DNA of 36,361 nucleotides, taken from Actinomadura roseirufa (lineage in GTDB: Bacteria > Actinomycetota > Actinomycetes > Streptosporangiales > Streptosporangiaceae). A program made the translations under genes and the position numbers. The notes beneath the pieces are model-generated. The model had not been told where the DNA came from. It searched no databases and saw nothing but the letters and a program-made list of their open reading frames with translations. Each line of letters opens with the position of its first letter. The first letter of the stretch is position 1. Positions 7,724 through 15,717 of the stretch are shown here, in pieces. Location of the stretch: positions 1 to 36,361 of the forward strand of contig NZ_CAACVB010000059.1 in the NCBI RefSeq assembly GCF_900659635.1, in the 5' to 3' direction.

Positions 7724-7752
7724 GCTCCCGCTCGATTCGGCTGAGCGGGAGC
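7724..7752 (-). terminator. Hairpin downstream of the 7885-8376 gene
   Basis: A 10-bp perfect stem (7724-7733 with 7743-7752, GCTCCCGCTC / GAGCGGGAGC) closes a 9-base loop. It lies about 130 bases past the stop of the hypothetical gene and could terminate the XRE-hypothetical transcript. Confidence 0.45.
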
Positions 7753-7884
7753 ACCGGGCTCACTTGGCGGGTTTGCCCACTCCCGAGCATGCCTCCCGGC
7801 TGCCGGACGGCTGATGCTGCGGGGTCGATGCTCCCGTCTCCACAGCGGTCGACTGGCCGCAGTCGGGACGCCTGGCCATGGTGC

Positions 7885-8376
7885 TTACACGTCCTTACGC
7901 TGCTGATACGCGCCTTCCATACTGAGAGCCTGCCCCGCAGACGCTGTGTACAAAGGGATCCCGTACACAACGGCGGTCGAGTGCATCGAGACGTTGATGC
8001 CGCTTTTCTTCCCGTCAGGTCGCTGCGAGATGCACTCGACGGCGCGGATCTCAGGGTTTCCGGCGCCGAGGATGAGTGCCGCGAGGTGCGCTTCGACCCG
8101 CGTCAAGGGGATCCGTCCCGTGGCGGGTAGATCCGGTACCTCGACTGCCACGGCTGGTGCGCCGGTGACCGGCGTCTCCGGCTGGGACTGGTCCTCTCCG
8201 CCGTTGGGGGCCGTTCGTACCCACTGCACCGCGAGCTTGGCGCCCGTCCGCAGCGTGATGACGTGCCCGTACGGCTTGTCGCGAATGCCGGCCTGTTCGA
8301 AGGATTGGACTTCGCTGATGGCAGGGGAGCCTGCAAGCACCTCGGCTATCCAGGGCGCCCACCTGGGCAACCTCAT
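7885..8376 (-). CDS. Hypothetical protein downstream of the XRE regulator
   Basis: I do not recognise a named family for this 163-residue protein. ATG 8376 is strongly supported by AGGAAGG seven bases upstream. The N-terminal half (WIAEVLAGSPAISEV, DKPYGHVITLRTGAKLAVQWVRTAPNGGEDQ) looks like a small alpha/beta domain. A Pro-rich linker leads to VEAHLAALILGAGNPEIRAVE and a C-terminal part with SMHSTAVVYGIPLY. There is no signal peptide or membrane helix. It lies 220 bases after the XRE gene on the same strand and is probably co-transcribed with it. A second, decayed copy sits just downstream (7462-7680), showing that the gene was duplicated. It may be a partner of the regulator, by position only. 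Confidence 0.65.
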   Translation of the reverse strand: MRLPRWAPWIAEVLAGSPAISEVQSFEQAGIRDKPYGHVITLRTGAKLAVQWVRTAPNGGEDQSQPETPVTGAPAVAVEVPDLPATGRIPLTRVEAHLAALILGAGNPEIRAVECISQRPDGKKSGINVSMHSTAVVYGIPLYTASAGQALSMEGAYQQRKDV

Positions 8377-8595
8377 ACGGCAGCCTTCCTGTGTCCGCTG
8401 GTGAAGTGAAGATTCGCACTATCGCTGGCATCGGGCGTGCGCCGCCCGGTCGGACGCCCTGGCAGAAGGGCGAGACCCTTCTCCGGGCGCAGGGCATCGG
8501 CTAGGGCGGCACCTCGGCATCGAGGAGGCCCCCATTGCGCCAGTTGTTCTTCGACTGCTGGCCGAGGCAATGCCGGACAGCTCATGTCGAAAGAG

Positions 8596-9960
8596 TTAGA
8601 GGACGGCGGTGCCAGCCGGGCGGGAGGTCAGGACCCGCAGTTCCCGCGCCTCCGGGAGCGTCCGCGCCTTCTCGGGCAACGCGTCGACGATCTGCCTGAC
8701 CAGGTGACGGCGCACGGTTCCTGTGGCGTCCCCCTCGTGGAGTGAGGAGATCGCATAGCCCAAGCCGTGATCGATGTCGCGGTTCTTCACCATGGTCATC
8801 GCGCGCATCAGATGCAGGTTGGTCACGGGCCCCAAGGTGCCGGACGGATAGAGCGCGAGAGCCTGGTCGAGCGCCGCCTCCGCCCGCCGATCTCCCATCA
8901 GGGTGAAGGCGTACGACTCCGTCCACCACATGTTCTTCTCGCTCCAGCCCGAGCACACGACAGTTGCCTGCCCCGTCCCGGCCACTTTGCCCGTCACGGC
9001 CCTACAGTTGACGAGAGCCGCTCGGGCGGCCGTGTCGTTCCCTTGCTCCGCAGCCATGATCGCGGTTGCCGCGTGAGCTCTGGCGAGCCCGCCTGAGGGC
9101 GCCTTGCCGGCACGTTGTCTCGCCTCGTCTGCCAAATCGGAGACGATCAAATCCGATCTTCCTGCAAATATCCCTACCTCGGCCTGGCGGCCTCGCACCC
9201 AGACCGCCAAATTCCGGTCACCCGAGGCGTCAGCCGCACGGACGGCGGTCCTCCACGCGGTTTCCGCGGCTCGCCTTTCGCCGAGACCATCGAGGTCCAT
9301 GGCCAGGAGCCCCGCGAGCCCGCCGCGCATCCTCAGCAGTCCCGCCCTCTCCGACACCTCATGCGATTGCTTGAGAAGCTGCCCCACGGCGATGAGGTCG
9401 GCCGTCAGACCGTTGATCACCGCACCCACCGGCCGCCGGTCCATCAGTCGGGGGTATTCGTGGACGATCCGCTCCCATTCAGCCAGGTCAAGGGGGTTGC
9501 CCAGGGCGTCCTCGACGCCGGAGAGAATGATCTCGACGGTGCCGGGGGGAATGGCCGTGCCGGCGCTGATCGCGGCGATGAGCTGGATTGCGGCGCGTCG
9601 CTTCACGTCATCGTCCCCGGAGTCGGGAATGCTGCCGTGCTCCACGGTACCCATAGGTGCGCCGCCCGGTTCGGACAGCGGGGGTGCAGGAGGGGCGAAA
9701 AGGTCTTCTTCGGTCATGTCGAAAGTGGCGGCCAGGGCGTACTGGTAGCGGTCGGAGATGCGGGTGACCTTGCCCGCCTCCCAGCGTTTGATGTAGGAGG
9801 TCAAGGTCTCGTGGTCGGGGCACTGGTCCGGAACGTGCTGGGCGAGTCGACGGGCCATCTTGGCGCACGACCAGCCTCGGCGTTTGCGTTCGGCGCGAAG
9901 GCGCGGGCCCGCCGTCGGGCGTGGTTCGTCCTCGGCTTCTGGGGCGGCGTCGGTGGCCAT
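8596..9960 (-). CDS. XRE-family regulator with long C-terminal helical region
   Basis: This 454-residue protein has an N-terminal helix-turn-helix at about residues 18-90 (LRAERKRRGWSCAKMARRL, LTSYIKRWEAGK, YALAATFDMTEEDLF) followed by a linker GGAPMGTVE. The remaining roughly 330 residues are mostly helices with many Ala and Leu, for example RMRGGLAGLLAMDLDGLGERRAAETAW and LVNCRAVTG, as in the TPR-like region of actinomycete XRE regulators. Such proteins often control development or small adjacent genes. The start at 9960 has only a modest upstream AAGG. A paralogue truncated by an IS lies at 296-652. The hypothetical gene downstream is the likely co-transcribed partner. Confidence 0.85.
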   Translation of the reverse strand: MATDAAPEAEDEPRPTAGPRLRAERKRRGWSCAKMARRLAQHVPDQCPDHETLTSYIKRWEAGKVTRISDRYQYALAATFDMTEEDLFAPPAPPLSEPGGAPMGTVEHGSIPDSGDDDVKRRAAIQLIAAISAGTAIPPGTVEIILSGVEDALGNPLDLAEWERIVHEYPRLMDRRPVGAVINGLTADLIAVGQLLKQSHEVSERAGLLRMRGGLAGLLAMDLDGLGERRAAETAWRTAVRAADASGDRNLAVWVRGRQAEVGIFAGRSDLIVSDLADEARQRAGKAPSGGLARAHAATAIMAAEQGNDTAARAALVNCRAVTGKVAGTGQATVVCSGWSEKNMWWTESYAFTLMGDRRAEAALDQALALYPSGTLGPVTNLHLMRAMTMVKNRDIDHGLGYAISSLHEGDATGTVRRHLVRQIVDALPEKARTLPEARELRVLTSRPAGTAVL

Positions 9961-10132
9961 GTGCGGATGCCCTTCGGTTCGCGCTGCTCCTGACCTGCTC
10001 TCCGGCGCTCGCCATCATCCCGCCGCCTGCGCGGCGTGTCTGTCGTTTCACTGTTCGTGACACGAAACGCTCCGGTTTTGTGAGCCTGGCCCCCCGCGCC
10101 CGCCCCTCAGCCGCCCCTAATACGGGCCGGAC

Positions 10133-10161
10133 GGCCCCCGGGCGCGGGGGACCCGGGGGCC
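10133..10161 (-). terminator. GC hairpin after the 10177-10575 gene
   Basis: A perfect 10-bp stem (GGCCCCCGGG 10133-10142 with CCCGGGGGCC 10152-10161) and a 9-base loop lie 15 bases past the stop of the NTF2-like gene on the minus strand. Position and strength fit a factor-independent terminator without a T run. Confidence 0.65.
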
Positions 10162-10176
10162 TGCTTGTGATCGGAA

Positions 10177-10575
10177 TCAGTGTTGGCCGCCGGTTTCCGG
10201 GCTCACGCCGAAGGGGTTGTCGATGGCGTAGCGCCAGTGTCCGTCCGGGCCGCGCCGGGCGACATCGGTGGCGGTGTTCTCGATGTGCACGGGCTGCCCA
10301 TCGGGGCCCGTGCCGTCGATGACCCAGTCCACGATCAGCAAGGCGATGTCGCCCGTCTGGTAGACGTGGCGCGGCCGGACGGTGATCGGCAGCCCGAGGG
10401 CCACGAACTCGCCGTTGGCGGCGCGGGCCTGTGTCCCGGTCAGCGCGGTGCCCGGTTCGGGGACGAACACCGCCCCGCTCTCGTACACCTCCGCCACCGC
10501 CTCCAGATCACCGCTGTTGAAGCGCTCGGCGAACACCATCGGCACGTCTTCGGGACGTTCAGCAAGCTGGCGCAT
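10177..10575 (-). CDS. NTF2-like protein (YybH/SnoaL-type)
   Basis: This 132-residue protein has an NTF2 fold of the YybH type: ERFNSGDLEAVAEVYESGAVFVPEPGTALTG is the usual first helix, hinge and strand, and the later part (VYQTGDIALLIVDWVIDG, then DVARRGPDGHWRYAIDNPFG) gives the beta sheet and the HWRYAIDNPFG motif common in this group. Function is unknown; similar proteins bind small ligands. ATG 10575 follows GGAAGGA at a long spacing. An in-frame start at 10623 exists but adds residues unlike the family. It is divergent from the HxlR regulator at 10642 across 66 bases, the usual layout of an HxlR target gene. Confidence 0.82.
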   Translation of the reverse strand: MRQLAERPEDVPMVFAERFNSGDLEAVAEVYESGAVFVPEPGTALTGTQARAANGEFVALGLPITVRPRHVYQTGDIALLIVDWVIDGTGPDGQPVHIENTATDVARRGPDGHWRYAIDNPFGVSPETGGQH

Positions 10576-10641
10576 GGTCGACCCATTTCCTTCCGGCAGG
10601 TAGAAATCACCCGGACGCCGCAAAAGCTAGGAGGCACCCTC

Positions 10642-11067
10642 GTGGCTCACCAAACGGTTGGTCACCCGGCGCGGCCGGGCCTGCCCGACGACCCTCGCGC
10701 GAACGTCGCCGAACCCAGCCCGTCCTGTCCGGTGGAGATCGCTCTCGGTGCTCTGCGCGGCCGCTGGACGACCTTGGTGATCCGCGAACTCCTGGAGGGC
10801 GACCGCTCCTTCTCCGACCTCCGCCGGGCACTGCCCACGCTGTCGGACAAGGTCCTGTCCGATCGGCTGGCTCACCTCGCCCAAACCGGTGTCGTCGATC
10901 GCGACCGCCAGGCCGGCTGGCCACCTCGCACGCTCTACCGGCTCACCCCTCAAGGGCACCGCCTCGGCCCCGTCCTCCAGGAACTCTGGGACTGGGGCGC
11001 CCGGCACCGGCCGCCGGACGAGCAAAGCCCGATCACTCCGGCGCGTGATCCACGGGGCATCGCCTAG
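10642..11067 (+). CDS. HxlR-family transcriptional regulator
   Basis: This 141-residue winged-helix regulator starts at GTG 10642 with AGGAGG eight bases upstream. The core runs CPVEIALGALRGRWTTLVIRELL, SFSDLRRALPTLSDKVLSDRL, then TGVVDRDRQ and LYRLTPQGHRL, the classic HxlR pattern with one conserved Cys near the N-terminus (C in SCPVE) that in several members senses oxidants or quinones. Family members usually control an adjacent divergent gene; here that is the NTF2-like gene. An imperfect palindrome ACCAA-N4-TTGGT at 10649-10662 lies just inside the coding sequence and could be an operator, though this is weak. Confidence 0.88.
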   Translation: MAHQTVGHPARPGLPDDPRANVAEPSPSCPVEIALGALRGRWTTLVIRELLEGDRSFSDLRRALPTLSDKVLSDRLAHLAQTGVVDRDRQAGWPPRTLYRLTPQGHRLGPVLQELWDWGARHRPPDEQSPITPARDPRGIA

Positions 11068-11098
11068 GGGGCCTGAACCTCGGCCACCGCGATGGGGG

Positions 11099-11959
11099 CT
11101 ACTCCTCGGCCGGGAGGCGGCGGAGGAGGGTCGCGAACTCTCCGGAGCCGTGGGGCGGGGAGGAGGGCGGGAGGGGGGTGAGGCGGCGCTCGCCGTGGCT
11201 CCAGTAGACGCCGGGGGCGCAGGGGTCGTCGGCGGCGGCGTGCATCTCTTCGACGACGTCCGCGAAGACGGGGAGGACCTCGCGGACGGCGGCGGAGGTT
11301 ATCGGGTAGAGCAGCAGGGTGCTGTGACAGGGGACTCCGACGAGGGCGCCGTGGCGGTTCGGGCCGGGGAGGAACTGGTCGACCTCGCTGAGGAGGGCCG
11401 AGACGTAGCGGCTGCCCGGCTTGGTCACCACGCGGACGTTGCGTCCCGGCAGGAGCGGCTGGTCGCGGACGGCGACGTCGGCCAGCTCCCGGTCATGGGT
11501 GTTCGTCATCACGTAGCCGAGCTTGCGGAGCCCGAGGAGGCCGGCGCGGGCCTTGGTGAGCGGGCCGCCGTAACGGGGGTGCTCGATCATCACCATCGCG
11601 TCGAAGTGGTCGCCCGCGGGCACCACGACCAGGCCCTCGCGGTCGCGGGGGTCGAGCTTGGGCACGATGCGCAGGCGCAGCAGCTCGCGCACGTCGCCGA
11701 ACAGTTCCATCTCGCCGACGGCGAGGAAGGCGCGGTCGCCGACCTCGCGGACCCACTCGTCCACGACCTTGGGCCACGCCGAGCGCGGCTCGCGGGCGCA
11801 GCGCTCCAGGACCGTCCAGCTGGAGGCCCGCGCCTCCGACCGCCCGACCGGCAGCACCACCTCGGAGGTGCCGGAGTCGAACCACGCGCTCGGCGCCAGG
11901 TCCGGCAGGACGTCGCGGATGAGCGCGTGCACGTCCGCCGCCGCGTCCAACGGTTCCAT
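11099..11959 (-). CDS. Hypothetical protein, unrecognised family
   Basis: I do not recognise this 286-residue soluble protein with confidence. ATG 11959 is preferred because AAAGGGG lies six bases upstream; another ATG two codons earlier (11965) is possible. Visible features are an acidic N-terminus, alternating helices and strands (RIVPKLDPRDREGLVVVPAG, MIEHPRYGG, LLGLRKLGYVMTNTHDRELADVAV, LVGVPCHSTLLLYPI) and no signal peptide or membrane helix. The middle part loosely recalls the DUF1444/suppressor-of-fused type of protein, but I would not transfer a function. It is convergent with the HxlR gene and divergent from plsC, and probably has its own promoter. Confidence 0.6.
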   Translation of the reverse strand: MEPLDAAADVHALIRDVLPDLAPSAWFDSGTSEVVLPVGRSEARASSWTVLERCAREPRSAWPKVVDEWVREVGDRAFLAVGEMELFGDVRELLRLRIVPKLDPRDREGLVVVPAGDHFDAMVMIEHPRYGGPLTKARAGLLGLRKLGYVMTNTHDRELADVAVRDQPLLPGRNVRVVTKPGSRYVSALLSEVDQFLPGPNRHGALVGVPCHSTLLLYPITSAAVREVLPVFADVVEEMHAAADDPCAPGVYWSHGERRLTPLPPSSPPHGSGEFATLLRRLPAEE

Positions 11960-12069
11960 GCTCATCCCCTTTCACCGATCACGTCACAACCCAACCTTCT
12001 CAGAGTTCCGGCCGGTTGTGTGATCCAACGGGATCCTGCTCCCCGGTCGCTGATCATGTACACCTCAAG

Positions 12070-12075
12070 TACGGT
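12070..12075 (+). promoter_or_regulatory. -10 element of a leaderless promoter for the acyltransferase gene
   Basis: TACGGT is followed by exactly six bases and the ATG at 12082. This is the TANNNT-N6 arrangement of leaderless actinobacterial mRNAs. No Shine-Dalgarno precedes the start. Confidence 0.55.
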
Positions 12076-12081
12076 GCTCCC

Positions 12082-12846
12082 ATGTCCGAAATCGTGTACC
12101 CGCCGGTGATCAAGACGGCGCTCGGTGTGTTCAAGGCACTGAACATCAAGATCCGTCTTGAGGGGACCGAGCAGATCCCCCGCACCGGCGGCGCGGTGCT
12201 GGTCAGCAACCACGTCAGCTACCTGGACTTCATCTTCGCGGGGCTGGCCGCGTACCCCGCCAAGCGGCTGGTGCGGTTCATGGCGAAGAAGGAGATCTTC
12301 GACAACCGGGTCGGCGGGCCGCTGATGCGAGGGATGCACCACATCCCGGTGGACCGGGAGGCGGGCGCCTCCTCGTACGCGGCGGCGCTGAAGGCGCTGA
12401 AGGGCGGTGAGATCGTCGGGGTGTTCGCGGAGGCGACGATCAGCCGCTCGTTCACGGTGAAGGACATCAAGAACGGCGCGGTGCGGATGGCGGTGGCCGG
12501 GAAGGTGCCGCTGGTCCCGGTGGCGATCTGGGGTCCGCAGCGGCTGTGGACCAAGGGCCGCAAGCGGCGGCTGCTGCAGCGCAACGTGCCGGTGACGATC
12601 CTGGTCGGCGAGCCGATGTACCCCAAGCGCGGCGACGACTACGACCAGGTCACCAAGGATCTGCGGGCCGCGATCTCGGAGCTGCTGGACAAGGCGCAGC
12701 GCGAGTACCCCGACGTCCCGCGCAAGGGCGAGACGTGGTGGCAGCCCGCCCACCTCGGCGGGACGGCGCCGACGCCCGAGGAGGCGGAGAAGCTGGACCT
12801 GCGCGAGAGCGAGGAGCGCAGTGCCCGCAAGGGCGCGGAGTCCTGA
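12082..12846 (+). CDS. 1-acyl-sn-glycerol-3-phosphate acyltransferase (PlsC family)
   Basis: This is a membrane-associated acyltransferase of 254 residues that would transfer an acyl chain to lysophosphatidate or a related lysolipid in phospholipid synthesis. The catalytic NHxxxxD box is NHVSYLD at residues 43-49. The substrate-binding block is FAEATISRSF, a known variant of FPEGTRS. The block VPLVPVAIWGPQRLW follows at about 155-170. The C-terminal tail (WWQPAHLGGTAPTPEEAEKLDLRESEE) is charged and typical of actinomycete members. ATG 12082 is supported by a leaderless-type promoter and by the start of family similarity. It is divergent from the hypothetical gene at 11959. Which lysolipid is used cannot be seen. 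Confidence 0.9.
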   Translation: MSEIVYPPVIKTALGVFKALNIKIRLEGTEQIPRTGGAVLVSNHVSYLDFIFAGLAAYPAKRLVRFMAKKEIFDNRVGGPLMRGMHHIPVDREAGASSYAAALKALKGGEIVGVFAEATISRSFTVKDIKNGAVRMAVAGKVPLVPVAIWGPQRLWTKGRKRRLLQRNVPVTILVGEPMYPKRGDDYDQVTKDLRAAISELLDKAQREYPDVPRKGETWWQPAHLGGTAPTPEEAEKLDLRESEERSARKGAES

Positions 12847-12916
12847 CGGGAACAGCGGTCGACGGCTCGGCTAATTCGGTGGACGCGGTCCGCCGCCGCG
12901 CCTGATCATCGGTGCC

Positions 12917-14065
12917 ATGACCATGTCGCAGGAGAGGACGCGGGACGTCCTGCATCTCATCGGCCCCAGAGAGGACGCCGGCCCGGCGCTGCCCGTGGTC
13001 CTCAACCTCAGCGACAGCAACTCCCCCGCCGACGTGATGGACGTGCTGTCGCTGCGGCCGTTCGCGTCCGGCGAGCAGCCGTGGTCGCGGTCGACGCGGC
13101 TGGACCACGTCCGCCCGGACGCGCCGCTGCGCCCCGAGCGCGCGCGGCTGGTCCGCGTGGCGCACGAGAAGGGGAAGGAGTCGGTGCTCGCCGAGGGCGA
13201 GGGCTGGACGCTGCTCACCAACCGGTGGAAGAACGGCGCCGCCTATCTCGCGGTGTCCGCGGTCACCGACGAGCTCGCCGAGTCCGTCCTCGCGGAGTCG
13301 GTGAAGGACGCGACGGAGCCGCCGAAGACCGACGAGACGAACGTCGAGATGGGCTTCTGGCACATGGGCTCGCACGGGCCGGTGCGGACCGAGCGGGCGA
13401 TCTCCGCCGACTCGTGGGCGGACATCCGCGGCAACTACACCGCCGACGTCGCGTCCGCGCTGGACGCGGTGATGGGGCTGACCCGCGAGGAGGTGTCGGG
13501 GCGGCTGCTGCTCCTGCACGGGCCGCCGGGCACCGGCAAGACGACGGCGCTGCGGGCGCTCGCACGGGCGTGGAACGACTGGTGCCAGTCCGACTGCGTG
13601 CTGGACCCGGAGGCGCTGTTCGGGACGCCGAGCTACCTCATGGAGGTCGCGGTCGGCGACGACGAGGACGAGAACCGCCGGTGGCGGCTGCTCATCCTGG
13701 AGGACTGCGACGAGCTGATCCGCGGTGAGGCCAAGCAGTCGACGGGCCAGGGCCTGTCGCGGCTGCTCAACCTCACCGACGGGATGCTCGGGCAGGGCCG
13801 GGACGTGCTCGTGGCGATCACCACCAACGAGGACCTGGCGATGCTGCACCCGGCGGTGGTCCGTCCGGGCCGCTGCCTCGCGCAGATCGAGGTGGGCCCG
13901 CTCACCCGGGACGAGGCCGCCGGGTGGCTGTCGGGCGCGGGCGTCACGGCGGACGAGATCGGCCCGGACGGCGCGACGCTGGCGGAGCTGGCGGCGCTGC
14001 GCAAGGGCGAGAAGCGTCCCGAGGGCGCCACCGCCCCGACCTCGGCGACGGGCTTCTACCTCTAG
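12917..14065 (+). CDS. DUF5925 domain / AAA ATPase
   Basis: This 382-residue protein has an N-terminal DUF5925 region (about 1-160, LPVVLNLSDSNSPADVMDVLSL and WTLLTNRWKNGAAYLAVSAV) and a C-terminal AAA domain. Walker A is GPPGTGKT at 202-209, Walker B LLILEDCDE at about 258-266, sensor 1 VAITTNEDLAML, and an arginine-finger-like VRPGRCLAQIEV. It belongs to the CDC48/spastin-like AAA group and should remodel a protein substrate using ATP; the substrate is unknown. GATCAT seven bases before the ATG suggests a leaderless start. The last codons overlap the convergent MFS gene: both stops share the CTAG at 14062-14065. Confidence 0.9.
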   Translation: MTMSQERTRDVLHLIGPREDAGPALPVVLNLSDSNSPADVMDVLSLRPFASGEQPWSRSTRLDHVRPDAPLRPERARLVRVAHEKGKESVLAEGEGWTLLTNRWKNGAAYLAVSAVTDELAESVLAESVKDATEPPKTDETNVEMGFWHMGSHGPVRTERAISADSWADIRGNYTADVASALDAVMGLTREEVSGRLLLLHGPPGTGKTTALRALARAWNDWCQSDCVLDPEALFGTPSYLMEVAVGDDEDENRRWRLLILEDCDELIRGEAKQSTGQGLSRLLNLTDGMLGQGRDVLVAITTNEDLAMLHPAVVRPGRCLAQIEVGPLTRDEAAGWLSGAGVTADEIGPDGATLAELAALRKGEKRPEGATAPTSATGFYL

Positions 14066-15603
14066 TCCGTGTATTCGAGGTCCGGCCCAGGGGGGCTCGG
14101 ACGGGGGCTCGCTCCCTTCTTGTTCGAAGGCGCTGTCGCTTCGCGATCCGCCCGGCGCGAGTCGCCGGGCGGGTCGCCCCGCCGGCCGGCGGGCGTTCGC
14201 GCGGGTGTGATGCCGAGCGCGGTGACGGCGCCGAGGGCCGCGGCGAGGGCGATGGCCCACCAGCCGTGCTGGAAGGCCGTCCGCAGGTGGCGGGACGAGC
14301 CGTCGAGGGAGCCGAGGACGGCGATCAGGACGGCGACGCCGAGGACGTAGCCGAGTTGCCGGCAGGTGTTCACCACGGCGCTGCCGGTGGCGGCCTGGTG
14401 CGTCGGAAGATCGGCCGTGGCGGCACCGATCATGCTGGGCAGGGCCAGCCCGATGCCGACGCCGATGATGATCCATCCCGGCAGGATCCGCGTCAGGTAG
14501 CGCGGGTCGGAGGCGCCGGCGGCGAGCATCAGCGCGCCCGCGCAGACCAGCAGGTTGCCCAGGGCCACCAGGAGACCGACCGGCACGCGCCGCACCGCGC
14601 GCTGGCCGACGGCCGCGAAGATCGGCACCATCAGCGGACCCGGGGCGATGGCGAGTCCGGTGCGGATCTCGGAGTATCCGGCGGCCTTCTCCAGCCACAG
14701 CACGACGCTGAAGAACAGCGCGCCGAACGCGGTGCAGAAGACCAGCACGGTGAGGTTGGCCCACACGAAGGTCCGTACCCGGAAGAGCGCGGGGTCGATG
14801 ATCGGGTCGGGACGCCGTGAGATCCGGGCGGCGATGACGGCGCCGCCGAGGATCGCGACGCCGAAGGCGGTCAGGGTCCGCGCGCCCGTCCAGTCCCATT
14901 CGCCGCCCTTCACCAGGCCGAGCGCGGCCGCCCCGATCGCGACGGCGAGGACGGCCGCGCCGGTGAGGTCGGGTGCCCGGACGACGGGTTCGGCACGGTC
15001 GCCGGGGACGAGCCGCAGCGCGGCGGCGAGGGCCAGCAGCCCGACGGGCACGTTGATCAGGAAGACCCAGTGCCAGGACGCCTGGACCAGCACGCCGCCG
15101 GCGACGGGGCCGAGGGCCCCGGCGAGGGAGCTGCTGGTCGCCCAGATCTTCACCGCGCCCGCGCGCCGTCCGGGAGGCAGCGCGGTGAGCATGAGCCCGA
15201 GGGCGGCCGGGGTGAGCGCGGCGGCGCCGGCCGCCTGCAGCACCCGGAACGCCACCAGCCACCACAGCGAGGGAGCGGCCGCGCACGCGGCGCTGGCCAG
15301 GGTGAACACCGCCAGGCCGGCCAGGAATCCCCGCTTGCGGCCGTGCCGGTCGGCCAGGCGCCCGGCCGGGATCAGCAACGCCGCGTAGACGATGGCGTAG
15401 GAGTTGAGGATCCAGCTGAGGTCCGGCAACGACGAACCCGGGAAGCTTCGTCCGATGGCGGCGAACGCGACGTTGACCACGAAGACGTCGAGCATGGCCG
15501 TGAACGACGCCGCGCAGAGCACCACGACGACGGCGGACGGGTGCTCGCGCCGCGCCGGTGACGTCCGGGCCGCCGGTGCGTCAGTGGGCATGGGGGTTTC
15601 CAT
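14062..15603 (-). CDS. MFS multidrug exporter, DHA2 (14-helix) family
   Basis: This 513-residue integral membrane protein is a drug:H+ antiporter. About 14 hydrophobic segments follow a charged N-terminus. Motif A, GRLADRHGRKRGFLAG, lies after the second helix; FTAMLDVFVVNVAFAAIG in helix 1 is the D1 motif of the EmrB/QacA group. The C-terminus ends in a polar, Pro- and Arg-rich tail. Substrates cannot be told from sequence. The start at 15603 or 15591 is uncertain, as neither has a good Shine-Dalgarno. An HxlR regulator is divergent across about 115 bases with repeated and palindromic sites, so expression is probably derepressed by a ligand. It overlaps the AAA gene by four bases. Confidence 0.88.
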   Translation of the reverse strand: METPMPTDAPAARTSPARREHPSAVVVVLCAASFTAMLDVFVVNVAFAAIGRSFPGSSLPDLSWILNSYAIVYAALLIPAGRLADRHGRKRGFLAGLAVFTLASAACAAAPSLWWLVAFRVLQAAGAAALTPAALGLMLTALPPGRRAGAVKIWATSSSLAGALGPVAGGVLVQASWHWVFLINVPVGLLALAAALRLVPGDRAEPVVRAPDLTGAAVLAVAIGAAALGLVKGGEWDWTGARTLTAFGVAILGGAVIAARISRRPDPIIDPALFRVRTFVWANLTVLVFCTAFGALFFSVVLWLEKAAGYSEIRTGLAIAPGPLMVPIFAAVGQRAVRRVPVGLLVALGNLLVCAGALMLAAGASDPRYLTRILPGWIIIGVGIGLALPSMIGAATADLPTHQAATGSAVVNTCRQLGYVLGVAVLIAVLGSLDGSSRHLRTAFQHGWWAIALAAALGAVTALGITPARTPAGRRGDPPGDSRRADREATAPSNKKGASPRPSPPGPDLEYTD

Positions 15604-15638
15604 TCCGGGCGGGTGTTCCAGGTCGAGCCTGCACAGTG

Positions 15639-15703
15639 TCAGTCTGACTGAAGCTTGGTATAGCCAGCATGGCGCTGACTATAACTGAGTCAAGCCAGCA
15701 TGG
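15639..15703. promoter_or_regulatory. Divergent promoter/operator region of the MFS and HxlR genes
   Basis: Three signals lie here: a perfect 13-base palindrome TCAGTC-T-GACTGA (15639-15651), an inverted repeat TGACT-N7-AGTCA overlapping a TATAAC -10 (15680-15685), and a direct repeat AGCCAGCATGG at 15662-15672 and 15693-15703, offset by 31 bases or about three helical turns. All fit binding of a dimeric HxlR regulator over the promoters. Confidence 0.5.
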
Positions 15704-15717
15704 GTACCATGGGGGGC

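Noticed and set aside
8373..8585. Small minus-strand frame of 70 codons that overlaps the start of the 7885-8376 gene by ATGA.
   Set aside because: The overlap looks like coupling, but there is no Shine-Dalgarno before the ATG, the protein has no recognisable pattern, and the downstream gene has its own strong ribosome site inside the frame. Probably chance.
12650..15286. Minus-strand frame of 878 codons across the AAA ATPase gene and the MFS gene.
   Set aside because: Arg/Ala/Pro-rich composition of a shadow frame; both real genes have clear motifs in other frames.
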